Source: CAJBVG01 sp044337515 (GTDB lineage: Bacteria > Bacteroidota > Bacteroidia > Sphingobacteriales > Sphingobacteriaceae). Taken from it: DNA of 64,000 bases. Made by a program: the position numbers and the translations under genes. Shown one piece after another: positions 59,875-64,000 of the stretch (its first letter is position 1; each line of letters begins with the position of its first letter). Under the pieces are notes generated by a model. It did not search any database. It saw nothing but the letters and a program-made list of their open reading frames with translations, and was not told where the DNA came from. The stretch is taken from contig JBIINK010000005.1 in NCBI GenBank assembly GCA_044337515.1, positions 8,677-72,676 on the forward strand. Direction: 5' to 3'.

Positions 59875-61420
59875 TCTCCAAATCTAAATCCCAGTTGGCT
59901 CTTATTTTTATTGGATTACTTTGGTATATAATTTTTTCTGGTTGAATCCTTTTTAAATAGTTTCCTGTATCCCAAAGTTTATTTTTATTAGCGTCAAATA
60001 CAATTCTAAGCTTATAAGTTCCGGCTATTAAATTTTTATATTGTGTTTCCTTATTCTCATGACAAATTGTTCGACGAATTATATCATTACGTTCATTTAA
60101 TAATTCAAGTATAATTGGTTCCTTATAATTTGATTTAATTTTTAAGGTTCCCAATTCTTCATCCTTATAAAAATTAATATTATAATTGAGTCCTTTGTTT
60201 TTACTGCCTTGATAAGAAACAAATACACTGTCTTTTAAAAACAGTACATACTTTTTTTCCTTATCAAAGTTATAGCTCAGTTTATATGTATTATAATTTA
60301 CTTGCTCTAGTTTATATTTTACAATAACCGAGTCTTCCTTTAGTAATAAAGAATCTAAACCGATAAGAGAAAATTTATCTGATGATTTTATGATAATTTC
60401 CTTACCAAATATTTTATTATCTACATTAACATTAAATTCTTTCTTCTTAATTGACTTCGGAAATTTTATTTTTAATGTATCTATTTTATCATTTTCTTTT
60501 ATAAATATATAGGATGTATCGGGCATTTCATTATAATAAACAATAATAGAATCTCTTTTAGATGAATAGATAACAGTATCTATATTTTCATTATTGTTTA
60601 TTACATCTATGCTTGTTGCTTTATTATAAGTCAACAATACTTTTTTATATGATATATCTTTATTGATTAATTTCCTATCCTTTGGTTTTTCAGTAAATAA
60701 TAATAGTTCACCTACTTTACTATTAGATGTTAAATTTATATTGGTATCAATGAATGCTATTTCTTCTTCTTGCGAATCAAAGAGCTTATTGTTATTTGTT
60801 TCTTTTATAGCAAAAATTCTATATTGATTTGCTCTTAAATTAGTGAATACAAATTGTCCGTTTTCGTTACTACGTACGGTATAGTCTGGCTTTTGCTTAT
60901 ATACTACAGAATCGTTTTTTGTATCTGTATATAAACAAACAATAATATCTTTTACAAATTCTTTTGTTGTTGCATTTACTATACTTCCTTTTAAAGTCAA
61001 GGAATCTATTTCAGATCCGGTACTGAAAATGAATTTAAAATCCTTAGCAATATTATTTTCTGTGTAATCAGAAATTGCATCTCCAAAATTTATAATATAG
61101 GTTGTGTTTTCTGCTGGTTTCTTGTTCAATTCAAGTAGTAAATTTTTACCACGCTTACTAACTTCAACACTAATATCACCAGGACTAATTATTAATTCTG
61201 ATTGAATATCTTTTAAATTTAAATATTCATTAAAGTTCAATTCAATTTTTGTTATTGATGAATTAGTGGAAAAATTTTTAGGATTAGATTTAACTAATAC
61301 GGGAGGAATAATATCTTTTTCACCACCATTTGGATTTACCATGTTGGCACAAGATGTAATTATAAGTAGTGCAAAAAGTGCAGCGTATTTTAGAAATGCA
61401 TTAATGATTTTCATTTTCAC
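59864..61420 (-). CDS. Lipoprotein with N-terminal Ig-like (Big_5) domain
   Basis: A 518-residue lipoprotein with lipobox ITSC (cysteine about residue 24) after a hydrophobic segment. NGGEKDIIPPVLVKSNPKNF and ITKIELNFNEYLNLKDIQSE are the SbsA/Big_5 Ig-like pattern (about 35-140), common in large Bacteroidota lipoproteins. The remainder (about 155-510) contains a carboxypeptidase-regulatory-like motif (GSIVNATTKEFVKDIIVCLY, ENGQFVFTNLRANQYRIFAI) and beta-rich repeats. The gene is AT-rich with many ATA/AAT codons. Function unknown. Confidence 0.85.
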   Translation of the reverse strand: MKMKIINAFLKYAALFALLIITSCANMVNPNGGEKDIIPPVLVKSNPKNFSTNSSITKIELNFNEYLNLKDIQSELIISPGDISVEVSKRGKNLLLELNKKPAENTTYIINFGDAISDYTENNIAKDFKFIFSTGSEIDSLTLKGSIVNATTKEFVKDIIVCLYTDTKNDSVVYKQKPDYTVRSNENGQFVFTNLRANQYRIFAIKETNNNKLFDSQEEEIAFIDTNINLTSNSKVGELLLFTEKPKDRKLINKDISYKKVLLTYNKATSIDVINNNENIDTVIYSSKRDSIIVYYNEMPDTSYIFIKENDKIDTLKIKFPKSIKKKEFNVNVDNKIFGKEIIIKSSDKFSLIGLDSLLLKEDSVIVKYKLEQVNYNTYKLSYNFDKEKKYVLFLKDSVFVSYQGSKNKGLNYNINFYKDEELGTLKIKSNYKEPIILELLNERNDIIRRTICHENKETQYKNLIAGTYKLRIVFDANKNKLWDTGNYLKRIQPEKIIYQSNPIKIRANWDLDLEINP

Positions 61421-61449
61421 AATTATACGGCAAGGAGAAATATCTTTTA

Positions 61450-61668
61450 CTATTTTCTTAAAATTAATACATACTTCTTTCCCACCTTATATCGATGCGT
61501 TCTAGACTTTATAATTACTTCAGAATAATTAGGGTTATTGGATTCGAATATTGCTTGATCGCCAGTATTATGAGTGCACGTTGCAAGTATTTCTGTCGAT
61601 ATACCAGTTTGTTCAGCACTAGCACACCCACAGAACAGAAGCAACAATACAAACGCAGCTATTCTCAT
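61450..61668 (-). CDS. Small exported lipoprotein of unknown function
   Basis: A 72-residue protein with a lipoprotein-like signal (MRIAAFVLLLLFCGCASAEQ; lipobox LFCGC). The mature part contains a second cysteine (ATCTHNTG) and a beta-rich C-terminus ending HRYKVGKKYVLILRK. No family recognised. It lies between mnmG and the Ig-like lipoprotein on the same strand. Confidence 0.6.
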   Translation of the reverse strand: MRIAAFVLLLLFCGCASAEQTGISTEILATCTHNTGDQAIFESNNPNYSEVIIKSRTHRYKVGKKYVLILRK

Positions 61669-61697
61669 TGTGTTATAATTCCTTGTTAATCAATGTA

Positions 61698-63560
61698 TTA
61701 ACTATTTAAATGTATCATTAATACACTTACATCAGCAGGGGTTACCCCCGATATTCTAGATGCCTGCCCTAATGTACGAGGTTTTATTTTCATTAGCTTC
61801 TCTCGCGATTCTTTTGATAAAGATATTAGGTTATGATAATTAAATTCTGGATTGATTACTTTATCATCTAATTTTTTCAATTTTTCAACCATCTCCAATT
61901 CTTTCCCTAAATAACTCTCGTATTTAATATTTATTTCGGCTTGTTCAATGTCTTCCTTTCTCATCTTTTCAACTAAATTGAACAACTCTGTATCAGCCTT
62001 TATTAAATCATTAATTTCGATTTGAGGTCTTAATAGTAGATTGTGAAGTTTAACGCTATGTGGAATTTCGTTTGTACCCTTCTCTACTAGTATTGAATTA
62101 ATTTCAGAAGGATCTATACTTTTCTCTTTTAAGTATTTTTCAATTATTCTAGCATTGTCTACCTTCTGGTACATTCTATCTAAACGATCTTTTGAAGCTA
62201 AACCAATATCATAAGACATTTTGGTTAATCGAATATCGGCATTGTCTTGTCTTAATAACAAACGATGTTCAGCTCTAGAGGTAAACATACGATATGGTTC
62301 TTCAGTTCCTTTCGTTACTAAGTCATCAATTAATACACCAATATACGATTCAGATCTTTTCATAATCAAAGGATCTTTTTCATTTATTTTTAAGTGTGCA
62401 TTTATACCCGCTACAAATCCTTGAGATGCCGCTTCTTCATATCCGGTTGTACCGTTTATTTGTCCGGCGAAATATAAATTCTCTACCAATTTTGTTTCTA
62501 AGGTTAAACCTAATTGTGTAGGTGGAAAGTAATCATATTCGATTGCATAGCCAGGTCTAAACATTTTAGCTTTTTCAAATCCTGGTATTAAGCGTAAAGC
62601 TTTTTGTTGTACATCTTCCGGTAAAGAAGTAGAGAAACCATTCACATATATTTCTACAGTATTCCAACCCTCTGGTTCAACAAATATTTGATGTCTGGTA
62701 CGATCTGCAAATCTATTTATCTTATCTTCTATAGAAGGGCAGTATCTAGGACCTAGGCCCTTTATTCTCCCTGTAAACATCGGTGACTTTTCAAAGCCCT
62801 CTTTTAATGTTTCGTGAACTGCCTCATTGGTATAAGTAATGTAACAACTCCTTTGTTCGGTTGGACGTTCAATATCTAAATAAGAAAACTGACCTCTATC
62901 TTCATCCCCTTGTTGTTCTTCCATTTTAGAATAATCCAAACTACGACCATCTACTCTTGGGGGTGTACCTGTTTTCATTCTGCCCGATTCAAATCCCAAT
63001 CCTACCAATTGTTCTGTTAAGCCAGTTGCTGCTTTCTCAGCCGTTCTACCACCACCAAATTTTTTCTCGCCTATATGTATAACGCCATTTAAGAAAGTTC
63101 CATTGGTTAATATTACGGCATCTGCATCAAATTCCATTCCCAATGAAGTTACCACACCCGCAACCCTACCATCCACCACCTTCACCTGTGTAACCATATC
63201 TTGCCAAAAATCCACATTGGGGGTTTTCTCCAAAGCCCATCTCCATTCCTCTGCAAATCTCATCCTATCGTTCTGCGTTCTCGGACTCCACATTGCAGGC
63301 CCCTTCGATCTATTCAACATTCTAAATTGAATAGTACTCTTATCCGATATAATACCAGAGTAGCCACCCATGGCATCAATTTCTCTCACAATTTGCCCCT
63401 TGGCCACACCACCCATTGCGGGGTTGCATGACATCTGAGCAATCACACCCATGTTCATGGTAATCAACAAAACACTCGATCCAAGGTTAGCCGCTGCAGC
63501 TGCTGCCTCACAACCCGCATGTCCCGCACCTACCACTATTACATTATATTTCTGATTCAT
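61698..63560 (-). CDS. mnmG: tRNA uridine-34 carboxymethylaminomethyl modification enzyme MnmG
   Basis: A 620-residue FAD protein that, with MnmE, modifies the wobble uridine of several tRNAs. FAD motif GAGHAGCEAA (11-20), the CNPAMGGVAKGQIVREIDAM block, TGTFLNGVIHIG, GTPPRVDGRSLDYSKMEEQQ and the late FTSRAEHRLLLRQDNADIRL motif are all present. The C-terminal helical domain interacts with MnmE. The gene is often near the replication origin, in line with the parS-like site just upstream. Confidence 0.97.
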   Translation of the reverse strand: MNQKYNVIVVGAGHAGCEAAAAAANLGSSVLLITMNMGVIAQMSCNPAMGGVAKGQIVREIDAMGGYSGIISDKSTIQFRMLNRSKGPAMWSPRTQNDRMRFAEEWRWALEKTPNVDFWQDMVTQVKVVDGRVAGVVTSLGMEFDADAVILTNGTFLNGVIHIGEKKFGGGRTAEKAATGLTEQLVGLGFESGRMKTGTPPRVDGRSLDYSKMEEQQGDEDRGQFSYLDIERPTEQRSCYITYTNEAVHETLKEGFEKSPMFTGRIKGLGPRYCPSIEDKINRFADRTRHQIFVEPEGWNTVEIYVNGFSTSLPEDVQQKALRLIPGFEKAKMFRPGYAIEYDYFPPTQLGLTLETKLVENLYFAGQINGTTGYEEAASQGFVAGINAHLKINEKDPLIMKRSESYIGVLIDDLVTKGTEEPYRMFTSRAEHRLLLRQDNADIRLTKMSYDIGLASKDRLDRMYQKVDNARIIEKYLKEKSIDPSEINSILVEKGTNEIPHSVKLHNLLLRPQIEINDLIKADTELFNLVEKMRKEDIEQAEINIKYESYLGKELEMVEKLKKLDDKVINPEFNYHNLISLSKESREKLMKIKPRTLGQASRISGVTPADVSVLMIHLNS

Positions 63561-63562
63561 TT

Positions 63563-63578
63563 TGTTTCACGTGGAACA
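63563..63578. promoter_or_regulatory. parS-like ParB-binding site next to the mnmG start
   Basis: On the minus strand TGTTCCACGTGAAACA matches the widely conserved parS consensus TGTTNCACGTGAAACA at every position. It ends two bases before the mnmG ATG and lies inside the mnmG leader. GGAACA (63573-63578) also pairs with TGTTCC (63584-63589). Confidence 0.85.
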
Positions 63579-63598
63579 ACCTGTGTTCCGATTAAGTA

Positions 63599-63606
63599 CA
63601 AAGATA
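63599..63606 (-). promoter_or_regulatory. -7 promoter element of mnmG
   Basis: TATCTTTG on the minus strand matches TAnnTTTG exactly, 38 bases before the mnmG ATG. The transcript would start near 63592 and carry the parS-like sequence in its leader. Confidence 0.6.
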
Positions 63607-63696
63607 AGCATTTTCATTTATTCGTGTGCTCGTGTGTTCATGTGCGCGTATCCTGTTTCTTGTATCTCGTCGTTCGTATCTGTTAATACGTATCAT
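63607..63696. other. Gene-free stretch with iterated short words
   Basis: No gene is visible. GTGTGCTCGTGTGTTCATGTG and later GTTAATACGTATCATTAAC resemble the iterated words of the other word-type repeats, without a clear partner arm inside the window. Confidence 0.4.
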
Positions 63697-64000
63697 TAAC
63701 ACATTAACATATTCTCCCATTCTCACATTAACATATTAAACGTAAAACCTTCGGGGTTATTGGGGTCACGGGGGTGCTATCTTGTTTCTACAGATATACG
63801 GCTCCTATGGAGCCATTGGCACATTGTCTAATTAGCACATTAATAAATTATCCCACTAACACATTAACATATTCTCCCATTCTCCCATTAACATATTAAA
63901 CGTAAAACCTTCGGGGTTATTGGTGTCACGGGGGTGCTATCTTGTTTCTACAGATATACGGCTCCTACGGAGCCATTGGCACATTGTCTAATTAGCACAT
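63697..64000. repeat. 160-bp tandem repeat with an internal REP-like hairpin
   Basis: 63697-63856 and 63857-64000 (cut by the window edge) are near-identical copies with period 160; only about three differences are seen. Each contains GGCTCC-TAy-GGAGCC (63800-63814 and 63960-63974) preceded by CAGATATAC, the same core and lead as the REPs at 49.6 and 50.5 kb. It also contains the AACC-TTCG-GGGTT hairpin and the iterated words CACATTAACATATT. One of the differences is in the hairpin loop, which leaves the stem intact. Confidence 0.9.

Noticed and set aside
63697..64000. Tandem repeat as possible replication-origin iterons
   Set aside because: The unit is 160 bp, holds a REP hairpin and no DnaA-box cluster (TTATCCACA type) is visible. 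The parS-like site alone does not locate the origin.

Overview
The window is AT-rich chromosomal DNA from a member of the Bacteroidota. The evidence is five secreted proteins with type IX secretion (T9SS, Por) C-terminal sorting tails, a large TonB-dependent receptor with a carboxypeptidase-regulatory-like domain, a DUF5686 outer-membrane protein, and at least six upstream matches to the Bacteroidota -7 promoter element TAnnTTTG. I cannot place it below class level. No tRNA, rRNA, CRISPR array or prophage is visible.

Layout. 0.2-7 kb: an OB-fold DUF3127 protein with an SSB-like acidic tip, pckA, a coupled cluster of LTA-synthase-like phosphatase, diacylglycerol/lipid kinase and SUI1 factor, then metK behind a candidate SAM-II riboswitch. 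7-17 kb: an S9 peptidase, an unannotated 40-residue membrane peptide, DUF5686 protein, Nudix hydrolase, M1 peptidase, xseAB, an HExxH exported protein and a TonB-C protein. 17-21 kb: the sdhCAB operon, interrupted by a frameshifted four-helix-bundle (IVS/S23-like) gene. 21-27.6 kb: three large T9SS cargo proteins and a lipoprotein. 27.7-32.2 kb: a cyanophycin locus (isoaspartyl peptidase and cyanophycinase, divergent from cyanophycin synthetase). 32-40 kb: SDR, FAD oxidoreductase, Zn peptidase, an intact four-helix-bundle gene, apaG, dusB, then CPBP protease, DUF2007, cdsA and psd. 40-48 kb: T9SS protein, MscS channel, amino-acid dehydrogenase, the rpsP-rimM-trmD-rplS block with an extra exported-protein gene, and ffh. 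48-55 kb: rmuC, a REP-associated tyrosine transposase (RAYT) between two arrays of REP hairpins, a T9SS esterase-like protein and a TonB-dependent receptor. 55-64 kb: thiL, nadB, nadA, gamma-carbonic anhydrase, two lipoproteins, and mnmG with a parS-like site against its start codon, followed by a 160-bp tandem repeat.

The most unusual signal is non-coding. At least seven loci carry long imperfect inverted repeats whose arms are built from iterated short words. The same words recur at different loci (AGTAGTGAGTAATG at 16.8 and 57.9 kb; TAGAACTGTAGAAG at 23.0 and 24.8 kb, plus a lone arm at 50.7 kb; TATTATGTATTAA at 33.1 and 39.95 kb). Both four-helix-bundle genes sit inside inverted repeats of the same style, so the gene-less hairpins could be short forms of a gene-bearing element. 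A separate hairpin family (core GCTCCnnnGGAGC preceded by AGATATA) surrounds the RAYT and reappears at the right edge.

Functional links: the LtaS-like enzyme would release diacylglycerol and the coupled kinase could recycle it; cphA, cphB and the isoaspartyl peptidase form a full make-and-degrade cycle for cyanophycin; nadB and nadA give de novo NAD synthesis; cdsA and psd serve phosphatidylethanolamine synthesis; rpsP-rimM-trmD-rplS and ffh serve translation and protein export.
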